A stretch of 64,000 nt of DNA, from assembly GCF_003628125.1 (NCBI RefSeq), contig NZ_RBZU01000001.1:62001-126000 (forward strand), in the 5' to 3' direction. Source of the stretch: Pararobbsia silviterrae (GTDB lineage: Bacteria > Pseudomonadota > Gammaproteobacteria > Burkholderiales > Burkholderiaceae). Shown here in pieces: positions 37,979 to 45,962 of the stretch (the first letter of the stretch is position 1; each line of letters starts with the position of its first letter). The translations under genes and the position numbers were made by a program. The notes under the pieces are model-generated. The model made no database searches. It was not told the DNA's origin and saw only the letters and a list, made by a program, of their open reading frames with translations.

Positions 37979-39901
37979 GTGAAGAAAACCGGCGCCAAGG
38001 CCCCGGGCCGCGCGCCTTCCGCCTCGGCGGGCGCATCGTCCGAATGGCAGCAGGCCGTCGCCCTCCATCGAGCCGGCCGGCTCGACGAAGCGGCGCGGCT
38101 CTATGAACGCGCGATCGCGCGCGATCCGCGGCATGGCGAAGCGCACTCGCTGCTCGGCCTCGTCGCGCTCAAGCAAGGCGACGCCGCGCGCGCAGCGGAC
38201 CTGCTGCGCCGTGCGACCGAACTCGACCCGGCTTCAGTCGGTGCGCACGCGAATCTCGCCGCGGCATACAAGGCGCTCGGCGACCGCGCGCGCGCCTTGC
38301 GAAGCTATGAAACCGCGCTCTCGCTGAATCCGGCCTACGTCGACGGTTGGATCCAGGCCGGACATCTGCTCGGTGAACTCGGCCAACCGCGCGATGCGCT
38401 CGACCGATACGACCGCGCGCTCCAGATCGACGCCGCCCACGCGGGCGCATGGGTCGGCCGAGGCATCACACTGCGGCGTCTCGGCGCGTACGCGCAAGCG
38501 CTCGCGTGTTTCGACCGCGTGCTCGCGCGCGATCCCAACCGGCTCGACGCGCGACACCATCGCGGCGCCGTCTTGCTCGAACTCGGCCGCGACGCCGACG
38601 CGCTCGCCGAGTTCGACACGCTGCTCGCGGCGCGTCCCGACGACGGCCCCGCATGGAGCAGCCGCGGCTTCGCACTCATGCGCCTGCACCGCGACGCCGA
38701 GGCCGTCGCCGCGGTCGAACGCGCGGTCGCCGTCGCGCCGCACTACCCGCCGGCCTGGGTCAATTGCGGCACGGTCATGCTCGCGCAATGCCGCTATGCC
38801 GATGCGCGCGCCGCATTCGAGCGCGCACTCGCGCTTGCGCCCGCGCTCGTCGACGCGCGCTGGAATCTCGCCAATCTCGATTTGCTCGAAGGCCGGTTCG
38901 ACGCCGGATGGCGCGGCTTCGAAGCACGCTGGCATTCGCGACATCACGAGACACGCCGCCACGCGACGATTCCCGCATGGCTCGGCGATGCATCGATTGA
39001 TGGCGCACGCGTATTGCTCTGGCACGAGCAGGGACTCGGCGACACGCTGCAGTTCTGTCGCTTCGCGCGCGATATCGCTGCGCGAGGCGCGTCGCCCGTG
39101 CTCGAAGTCCAACCCGCACTCAAGCGGCTGCTCTCGTCGAGTTTGCCGGGTATCGAGGTCATCGAGACAGGCGCGGCGAGCGACACGACCGTCGCGGCGG
39201 ATTCGAGCGATACGACTGGTGCGAGCCGTTCGAGCAGTTTGAGCGACGCAACCGACATGCGAAAGACGCAAAACGCGAACCGCGCGTACGACTACGCAAT
39301 CCCTTTGATGAGCCTGCCGCTCGCGCTCGGACAGACGCTCGCATCGGTCCCGGCCGAACCCGCCTATCTGCACGCCGACCCCGCGCTATGCGCCGATTGG
39401 GCCGCGCGCCTGGGCCCGCGCTCGACGCGTCTGCGCGTGGGTTTCGCGATCTCCGGCAACAGCACGCATCGCAACGACGCGAACCGTTCGATCGCGCTGC
39501 GCGCGTTCGCGCCGATCCTCGACCGCGTCGACGCCGTGATGCTTCAGAAGGGCCTGCGCGATGCCGACGCCCATGCACTCGCGGACTATCCGAACGTCCG
39601 CTACATCGGCGACGCGATCGCGGATTTCGCCGACACAGCGGCCGCGATCGCACAGTGCGATCTCGTGATCAGCGCGGACACGTCGGTCGCGCATCTCGCG
39701 GGTGCGCTCGGCGCGCGCGTCTGGGTGCTCGTGCCCGCGAATCCCGATTGGCGCTGGCAACTCGGCCGCGACGATACGCCGTGGTACGCGAGCGCGACGT
39801 TGTTCCGGCAAACGCGAACGGGCGACTGGGGCAGTGTCTTCGAGCGCATCCTGCGGGCACTCGACTCACTCGACGCGCATCGTCGATCGACGCCCCCCTG
39901 A
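37979..39901 (+). CDS. TPR plus heptosyltransferase-like (GT9-fold) protein, paralogue 1
   Basis: A 640-residue protein. About 20-315 are eight or nine TPRs (EAARLYERAIARDPRHGEAH and similar); about 325-640 match the GT9/ADP-heptose transferase fold, with LLWHEQGLGDTLQFCRFARD, VGFAISGNSTHRNDANRS and ISADTSVAHLAGALGARVW, ending in the shared NPDWRWQLGRDDTPWY. A Ser/Thr/Ala-rich insertion (about 395-430) is unique to this paralogue. The start is GTG 37979, 4 bp after the GSCFA stop. It is probably a cytoplasmic glycosyltransferase in which the TPRs hold the acceptor. Confidence 0.85.
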   Translation: MKKTGAKAPGRAPSASAGASSEWQQAVALHRAGRLDEAARLYERAIARDPRHGEAHSLLGLVALKQGDAARAADLLRRATELDPASVGAHANLAAAYKALGDRARALRSYETALSLNPAYVDGWIQAGHLLGELGQPRDALDRYDRALQIDAAHAGAWVGRGITLRRLGAYAQALACFDRVLARDPNRLDARHHRGAVLLELGRDADALAEFDTLLAARPDDGPAWSSRGFALMRLHRDAEAVAAVERAVAVAPHYPPAWVNCGTVMLAQCRYADARAAFERALALAPALVDARWNLANLDLLEGRFDAGWRGFEARWHSRHHETRRHATIPAWLGDASIDGARVLLWHEQGLGDTLQFCRFARDIAARGASPVLEVQPALKRLLSSSLPGIEVIETGAASDTTVAADSSDTTGASRSSSLSDATDMRKTQNANRAYDYAIPLMSLPLALGQTLASVPAEPAYLHADPALCADWAARLGPRSTRLRVGFAISGNSTHRNDANRSIALRAFAPILDRVDAVMLQKGLRDADAHALADYPNVRYIGDAIADFADTAAAIAQCDLVISADTSVAHLAGALGARVWVLVPANPDWRWQLGRDDTPWYASATLFRQTRTGDWGSVFERILRALDSLDAHRRSTPP

Positions 39902-39931
39902 CAGAAGCGACGCAAGGCACACCGAGCGCGG

Positions 39932-40747
39932 CTAGGGCGTGTCGCTGCTCTCTCGCTCGTCGGCGGGCAGGTCGCCGGCCGGATCGCGATACATGTAGAG
40001 CACGTCGGTATTCACGCGCCGCAAGTTCTGTCCCGCATCGACGACGAAATCGACACCGTTATAGGCCGGACCGGCGAGCAAGCCGATCGCGGCCGCGAGA
40101 TCGTCGGCCGACGCCACGCGCGCGAGCGGCGTCGCGCGCGCGCTCGCATAGCGGAAATCGCGCTCGGTCTGGACGTCGCTCGGCAGCATCAGCCCCGGAT
40201 ACACCGCGTTGACGCGCAATGTCGGCGCGGCCGAAATCGCGAGCATCTGCGTCATGTTGCCGAGCATCGCCTTGCCGACCGTGTACGTGAAATGGTCCGC
40301 GTGGAAGTTGTCGCGCACCTTCTGGTCGATCACGTTGACGACGGCGCCCGTCTGCCTGCGCTCACGCGCGTGGCGGCAATAGGCGCGCGCGAGCAGGATC
40401 GGCGCGCGTCCGTTGACGGCCCAGTTCGCGTCGAGCGTCGCGATATCGAAGTCGGGAAATCGGTCCTGCGCGAAATCGGACGCGCAGTTCACGAGCACGT
40501 CGAGCCGCCCGAATTCGGCGTATGTTGCGTCGAGCAGCGCATCGATCGCGCCGGCGTCGGCGAGATCGGCCTGCACGGCGATCGCGCGCCGACCGAGCGC
40601 GCGGATTTCGTCGACGAGCGCATGCGCGGCGGCGGCCGATGTGCCGTAGTGCACGACGACGTCGTGCTCGTGCGATGCGAACCATGTCGCGATGCTTCGG
40701 CCGACGCGCCGCGCCGCGCCGGTCACGAGGGCAACCTTGCTTTCCAC
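39932..40747 (-). CDS. Short-chain dehydrogenase, pteridine reductase/FolM-like
   Basis: A 271-residue SDR. VALVTGAARRVGRSIATWFA has the Arg-rich TGxxRRxG form typical of pteridine/dihydromonapterin reductases (PTR1, FolM), and YTVGKAM supplies the YxxxK catalytic pair. VDFVVDAGQNLRRVN is a typical SDR C-terminus. Start GTG 40747 is chosen because AAGGA lies 8 nt upstream and homology begins there; GTG codons at 40771 and 40789 are alternatives. It lies between two plus-strand glycosyltransferase paralogues but on the opposite strand, so it is probably unrelated to them. Confidence 0.78.
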   Translation of the reverse strand: MESKVALVTGAARRVGRSIATWFASHEHDVVVHYGTSAAAAHALVDEIRALGRRAIAVQADLADAGAIDALLDATYAEFGRLDVLVNCASDFAQDRFPDFDIATLDANWAVNGRAPILLARAYCRHARERRQTGAVVNVIDQKVRDNFHADHFTYTVGKAMLGNMTQMLAISAAPTLRVNAVYPGLMLPSDVQTERDFRYASARATPLARVASADDLAAAIGLLAGPAYNGVDFVVDAGQNLRRVNTDVLYMYRDPAGDLPADERESSDTP

Positions 40748-40966
40748 AGACGGGATTCCTTGATTCGACACACCGTGCGGCCCGGTCACGCCAAGGGCGT
40801 CAAACCGCGCACGGCGCAGTGCGGGCTATTTTGACACGCACGGGCCGCACCCGTCGCAACCGGCGCGTGCGTCAAGCTGACCCGAACTCCGCGCGCTTAT
40901 CGACGCTTCGGATCGCCGGAAAGTCCGGACAATACGTCATGGATCCCCAGTCTTGGCCCCCCATCG

Positions 40967-42877
40967 ATGGTTAAAAAGCACGTTCCCCCGACGCGTCGGG
41001 CCGCGGGCGCCGTGGCGCGCCGCCCCGATGCCGCGCGGCGATCCGCCGCCGTCGCGGCGACGCAGCCCCCTGCGTCCAGCGCGGAGTGGCAACAGGCGAT
41101 CGCGTTCCATCAGCAGAACCGCTTCGATGAGGCGGCCGCCTGCTATGAAGCCGTACTGGCCCGCGATCCCGTACATCGCGACGCCCTGCAAATGCTCGGC
41201 CTCGTGTGCCTGACCCGCGGCGATGCCGTGCGCGCGGTCGAGCTGATCCGCCGCTCGATCGAGGTCGATCCGTATCTATACACGGCGCACGCGAATCTGG
41301 GCGCCTCGTACAAAGCGCTCGGCCAGCTCGACGCCGCGTTCGCCTGCTACGACGCGGCCGTCGCGCTGAAGCCGGACTACGTCGACGGCCCGATCCATGC
41401 GGGCAATCTGCTCAGCGAACTCGGCCGCATACCCGAAGCGCTCGCGCGTTTCGATGCGGCGCTCGCGATCGACCCGCATCATGCGGGCGCGCTCAATAAC
41501 CGGGGCAACGCGTTGCGGCGCCTCGGACGCCACGATCAGGCGCTCGCGTGCTTCGACCGTCTGATCGCACGCGAGCCGAACCGCCCCGACGCACAGCTGA
41601 ATCGCGGCGTCGTGCTGCTCGAACTCGACCGCCATACCGAAGCGCTCGCGGCGTTCGATCGCCTGATCGCGCAGCACCCGACGCACGCGATCGCGTGGAA
41701 CAATCGCGGCAATACGTTGATGAAGATGCGACGGTACGCGCAAGCCATCGAAGCGCTCGACCGCACGCTGCAACTCGCGCCCGACTACGCGCCCGCCTGG
41801 GTCAATCGCGGCAACACGCTGCTCTCGATGTGCCGCTATGCGGAAGCACGTGCGGCGCTCTCACACGTGCGTGCGCTCGCTCCCGGACTCGCCGAGGCGC
41901 AATGGAATCTCGCGAATCTCGATCTGCTCGAAGGGCATTTCGCGCGCGGCTGGCGCGACTTCGAGGCGCGCTGGAGAGTCGGCAGCCTCGAACCCCGGCG
42001 GCATACGTCGATTCCCGCGTGGCTCGGCGAAACCGACATGCGCGGCAAGCGCGTGCTGGTCTGGCACGAACAGGGACTCGGCGACTCGATCCAGTTCTGC
42101 CGTTTCGCGCGCGAATTCGCCGCGCGCGGCGTGACGCCGGTCCTCGAAATCCAGCCCGCGCTCAAGCGGCTCGTCGCGGCGAGTCTGCCGGGTGTCGAAG
42201 TCATCGAAACGGGTGAATCGGCGCCGCCTTGCGACGCGGCCATTCCGCTCATGAGCCTGCCGCTCGCGCTCGGCATCGACATCGGGTCAATGGATGCGTC
42301 CGCGGCCTATCTGCGTGCCGACGCGGCAGGCCGCGCCATGCACGCGCATACGCACGCGGTCGCGCCACACGAGGCGGGCGCAGGCACGGATACCGACACG
42401 CGCTTGCGCGTCGCGCTCGCGGTATCGGGCAACCCCACGCATCACAACGACGTGAACCGTTCGATCGCGCTCGCCGCACTCGCGCCCGCGCTCGCGGGCA
42501 TCGACTGTGTGCTCGTCCAGAAAGGTCTGCGTCCCGACGATGCGCGGCAATTGCCGCACCACGCGAACATCCGCTATGCCGGCGACGCACTGACCGACTT
42601 TGCCGACACGGCCGCCGTGCTCGCCGACTGCGATCTCGTGATCTCGGTCGATACGTCGATCGCCCATTTGGGCGGCGCGCTCGGCAAGCCGACCTGGGTG
42701 CTGTTGCCCGCGCATCCCGACTGGCGCTGGCAGCTCGGCCGCGACGATACGCCGTGGTATCCGAGCATGCGGCTCTTTCGACAGACCCACGCGGGCGATT
42801 GGGCCGGTGTGATCGCCCGCATGGTGACGGCGCTGCAGACGTTCGCGCGCGGCGAGCCCGCGCGCGTGCCGGTCTGA
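40967..42877 (+). CDS. TPR plus heptosyltransferase-like protein, paralogue 2
   Basis: A 636-residue protein with the same plan as the protein at 37979-39901: basic N-terminus (VKKHVPPTRRAAG), TPRs about 40-320 (for example AWNNRGNTLMKMRRYAQAIE) and a GT9-like domain (VWHEQGLGDSIQFCRFAREF, LAVSGNPTHHNDVNRS, ISVDTSIAHLGGALGKPTW, DWRWQLGRDDTPWYPS). A His/Ala-rich insertion (about 445-470) separates the two halves of the GT domain. It is followed 18 bp later by paralogue 3. Confidence 0.86.
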   Translation: MVKKHVPPTRRAAGAVARRPDAARRSAAVAATQPPASSAEWQQAIAFHQQNRFDEAAACYEAVLARDPVHRDALQMLGLVCLTRGDAVRAVELIRRSIEVDPYLYTAHANLGASYKALGQLDAAFACYDAAVALKPDYVDGPIHAGNLLSELGRIPEALARFDAALAIDPHHAGALNNRGNALRRLGRHDQALACFDRLIAREPNRPDAQLNRGVVLLELDRHTEALAAFDRLIAQHPTHAIAWNNRGNTLMKMRRYAQAIEALDRTLQLAPDYAPAWVNRGNTLLSMCRYAEARAALSHVRALAPGLAEAQWNLANLDLLEGHFARGWRDFEARWRVGSLEPRRHTSIPAWLGETDMRGKRVLVWHEQGLGDSIQFCRFAREFAARGVTPVLEIQPALKRLVAASLPGVEVIETGESAPPCDAAIPLMSLPLALGIDIGSMDASAAYLRADAAGRAMHAHTHAVAPHEAGAGTDTDTRLRVALAVSGNPTHHNDVNRSIALAALAPALAGIDCVLVQKGLRPDDARQLPHHANIRYAGDALTDFADTAAVLADCDLVISVDTSIAHLGGALGKPTWVLLPAHPDWRWQLGRDDTPWYPSMRLFRQTHAGDWAGVIARMVTALQTFARGEPARVPV

Positions 42878-42895
42878 TACGGCATTCCGGCGAAC

Positions 42896-44455
42896 ATGGA
42901 CGCCCTCGCGCATCTCCGTCTCGGCAAGGCTTTGCAGGAGATCGGGCATCACGCCGAGGCGATCGCGCTGTTCGACGAGCTGCTCGCACAGGGGCCGGAC
43001 CCGATCGATCTGCGGTTCCATCGCGGCGTCTCGCTCGGCGCGCTCGGCCGCGTCGACGCGGCGCTCGCCGACTATCGCGCGGTGCTCGCGCGCGATCCCT
43101 CGCATGCGGGCGCAGCAAACAATGCGGCCAACGCGCTGCGCCGGCTCGGCCGCCATGCCGAAGCGCTCGACGCGTTTGACGCGGCGCTCGCCGCGCATCC
43201 CGATCATCCGGATCTGCGGCTCAATCGCGGCGCGATGGCGTTCGAAGCGGGCGACCTCGAGCGCGCGCTCGCGGACTTCGACGCGCTGCTCGCCCGCCTG
43301 CCCGACCACGCGCTCGGCCTCAACAATCGCGGTAACGTGCTGAACCGGCTCGGCCGCCATGCCGAGGCGCTCGCGATGTTCGACCGATCGATCGCCGCGC
43401 GGCCCGATGCGATGTCGGCGTGGGTCAATCGCGCGAGCGCGCTGCAGGGACTCGCGCGCTTCGACGACGCCCAGGCGAGCTACGCGCGGGCGCGCGCCCT
43501 CGCGCCCGACGCGGCCATTGCGCGCTGGAACGCAAGCCATCTCGCGTTGCTGCGCGGGCAGTACGCAAGCGGCTGGCCCGACTACGAGGCGCGCTGGGCG
43601 TCCGGCGTCGATCTCGAACCGCGGCGGCACACGACGCTGCCCGAATGGCGCGGCGCGGACGATCTGCGCGGCAAGCGCATCGTGCTCTGGCACGAGCAAG
43701 GCCTCGGCGACACGATCCAGTTTTGTCGGTACGCACCGCACGTCGCAGCGCGCGGCGCGCGCGTGGTGCTCGAAGTTCAGGCGTCGCTCAAGCGGCTCGT
43801 CGCCGCGAGCCTGCCCGGCATCGACGTGATCGCGACCGGCGAGCCGCCCGGTCCCTGCGACTACGCGACGCCGCTCATGAGCCTGCCGCTCGCGCTCGGG
43901 ACCGATGCGGATTCGATACCGGCCGCGCCGGCCTATCTGACGGCTGACCCAGACGACGTCGAACGCTGGCGCACACGCCTCGCGCCACGCGCGCGCAGTC
44001 CGCGCGTGGGCCTCGCGTGGTCGGGTAACGCAGCACATCGCAACGATGCGAATCGCTCGATGCCGGTATCGGCGTTGATGCCGCTCGCCGACCAGGCCGA
44101 CCTCTACGGGATCCAGAAAGACGTGCGGGCCGCCGATCGGCAGACGTTGTCCGCGCACCCGTCGATTCGGTTGCCGGGCACTGAACTCGGCGATTTCGCC
44201 GATACCGCCGCGCTGATCGCGACGCTCGATCTCGTCGTGACCGTCGACACGTCGATCGCGCATCTCGCCGGCGCGCTCGGCAAGCCTGTCTGGATCCTGC
44301 TGCCCGCGCTGCCCGACTGGCGCTGGCAGCTCGGGCGCGAGGACAGTCCGTGGTATCCGAGTGCGCGTCTGTTCCGTCGGCCGCGCGATGCGGACTGGGC
44401 GCCCGTGGTCGCCGCCGTCGCGCATTTTCTTGCAAATAGCTTTCATCTCCGCTGA
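42896..44455 (+). CDS. TPR plus heptosyltransferase-like protein, paralogue 3
   Basis: A 519-residue shorter member of the set: TPRs about 1-215 (LRLNRGAMAFEAGDLERALA, VLNRLGRHAEALAMFD), then the GT9-like domain (LWHEQGLGDTIQFCRYAPHV, VGLAWSGNAAHRNDANRS, VTVDTSIAHLAGALGKPVW, DWRWQLGREDSPWYPS). It lacks the N-terminal TPRs and the insertions of paralogues 1 and 2. It is cotranscribed with paralogue 2. Three tandem-type copies suggest sequential addition of similar sugars or different acceptors. Confidence 0.86.
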   Translation: MDALAHLRLGKALQEIGHHAEAIALFDELLAQGPDPIDLRFHRGVSLGALGRVDAALADYRAVLARDPSHAGAANNAANALRRLGRHAEALDAFDAALAAHPDHPDLRLNRGAMAFEAGDLERALADFDALLARLPDHALGLNNRGNVLNRLGRHAEALAMFDRSIAARPDAMSAWVNRASALQGLARFDDAQASYARARALAPDAAIARWNASHLALLRGQYASGWPDYEARWASGVDLEPRRHTTLPEWRGADDLRGKRIVLWHEQGLGDTIQFCRYAPHVAARGARVVLEVQASLKRLVAASLPGIDVIATGEPPGPCDYATPLMSLPLALGTDADSIPAAPAYLTADPDDVERWRTRLAPRARSPRVGLAWSGNAAHRNDANRSMPVSALMPLADQADLYGIQKDVRAADRQTLSAHPSIRLPGTELGDFADTAALIATLDLVVTVDTSIAHLAGALGKPVWILLPALPDWRWQLGREDSPWYPSARLFRRPRDADWAPVVAAVAHFLANSFHLR

Positions 44456-44720
44456 TCAGGCCCGCTCGCGCCCCTTGCCGCACCGCCGAAATGACCCGAA
44501 ACTTGACCGTTGTTTCGTCAAATGCCGGCGTGGCGCCGATCTTAGAATTTCATCCCATAATCCGGCTGTCCGTTCGTTCGTTGACTCGGTTGCAAAGCGC
44601 GCCGGAGACGGGTGATCTCAGAACCCGTTGATTTCCGCGGCCATGCGGGCCGCGACGAAAGCAGCGTCGGCGCCAGTGCGGAATCGCTGCAACCGAACTC
44701 AACGAAGGACAAAGCGCCGC

Positions 44721-45812
44721 GTGAACATTCTTCTCATCAACGACGAGTTCTATATGACGGGCGCGAGTGCGGCCCTCTATGACCTCGCGATGCATCTCAA
44801 GGGCGTCGGGCACGCGGTGTCGGTCATGCCGCGCGTGGACGGCGACGGCGTGATGCGGCAGCGCTACATCGACGCCGGCATTCCGATCACGACGAGCGCG
44901 AACGGCATCGATCTCGTGATCGCGAACACGATCTCGCTCGGCGACAACGTCGCGAAGTTCGGTGCGCAGTTCCCGATCATCTGGTGGCTCCACGAGGCCG
45001 AGATCGGCCGCGCGATGATCCTGCGCACGCCCGCGCACGCCGACGGTTTCCGTCGCGCCGCGCACATCGTGTTCCAGACGGATTTCCAGAAAGAGGTCTA
45101 TCACTCGTTCCTGTACGACACGCGGACCGAGACGAGCGTGATCCCGTTCTGGAGCGAAGCGGTCTATCAAAAGCGCCCGACCCGTCAGAAGTCGAAGACC
45201 GGCAAGCGCCGGATCGTCGCGATCGGCACGATCGAACCGCGCAAGCGCATATCCGACGTCGTGATGGCCGTCGAGATGCTCCACGACAAGAATCTCATCG
45301 AGTGTCTGTTCATCGGCAAGGACTACAACCTGCTCGAACCGCCGATCCTCGAGATCATCCGCAAGAATCCGAACCGGTATCAGTTGCTCGGCGAACAGCC
45401 CGCGGCGTCGACGCTCGAATATCTCGCGTCGGCCGACGCGTTCGTGCTCGCAAGCGATAGCGAGTCGCAGCCCTTGTCCTTGTTCGAAGCCTTCGAGCTC
45501 GGCATTCCCGTCTGTCTGTCGTCGCTCGAAACGTATCGGCACGTCGGCATCATGCACGGCATACACGGCCTCATGCATCCGGTCGGCAACGTGCCGATGC
45601 TTGCGGCCAATCTGCGCACCGTGCTCGGCGACCCGATCGTGCGCTCGAACCTCGCCAAGGGCGCGAAGCTCCTGATCGACACGAAGCGCAAGGTCGATTG
45701 GAAGGTGTCGTTCGAGCGGGTGATCGAACGCGTGTGGAATCAGCGGCGGGCGGTCACACCGGTGGCCGCCGCAACGGAGCCCGAGAAAGCACGAACGAGC
45801 GCGACCGCATAA
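44721..45812 (+). CDS. Family 4 (GT-B) glycosyltransferase
   Basis: A 363-residue GT-B enzyme. NILLINDEFYMTGASAALYDLA is the N-terminal domain start; RRIVAIGTIEPRKRISDVV and the EX7E-like ASDSESQPLSLFEAFELGIP are the GT4 donor-binding motifs. The start is GTG 44721, since upstream residues are Arg-rich and not GT-like; AAGGA lies about 12 nt upstream. It lies 265 bp after paralogue 3, with an inverted repeat ttgac-N9-gtcaa (44503-44521) between them, so it may have its own promoter. A strong terminator follows. Confidence 0.87.
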   Translation: MNILLINDEFYMTGASAALYDLAMHLKGVGHAVSVMPRVDGDGVMRQRYIDAGIPITTSANGIDLVIANTISLGDNVAKFGAQFPIIWWLHEAEIGRAMILRTPAHADGFRRAAHIVFQTDFQKEVYHSFLYDTRTETSVIPFWSEAVYQKRPTRQKSKTGKRRIVAIGTIEPRKRISDVVMAVEMLHDKNLIECLFIGKDYNLLEPPILEIIRKNPNRYQLLGEQPAASTLEYLASADAFVLASDSESQPLSLFEAFELGIPVCLSSLETYRHVGIMHGIHGLMHPVGNVPMLAANLRTVLGDPIVRSNLAKGAKLLIDTKRKVDWKVSFERVIERVWNQRRAVTPVAAATEPEKARTSATA

Positions 45813-45900
45813 GACGCGCGGGGCGCACCTCAGCGCGCGCCGCTTTCGAGCCTCGCAAGCGCCGGGCTCTCGGCTGTTCAGCAATCGATACGCGGCATAG

Positions 45901-45941
45901 AAAAAGGGAGGCTCGGCACCCGGTGCCCAGCCTCCCTTTTT
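45901..45941. terminator. Bidirectional rho-independent terminator
   Basis: Perfect 13-bp outer stem aaaaagggaggct (45901-45913) / agcctcccttttt (45929-45941), with an inner ggcacc/ggtgcc stem. The A and T runs give a U-tract on both strands. It separates the convergent GT4 and sulfotransferase-fusion genes. Confidence 0.95.
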
Positions 45942-45962
45942 CGCATGTCGATCATCGGCGCA

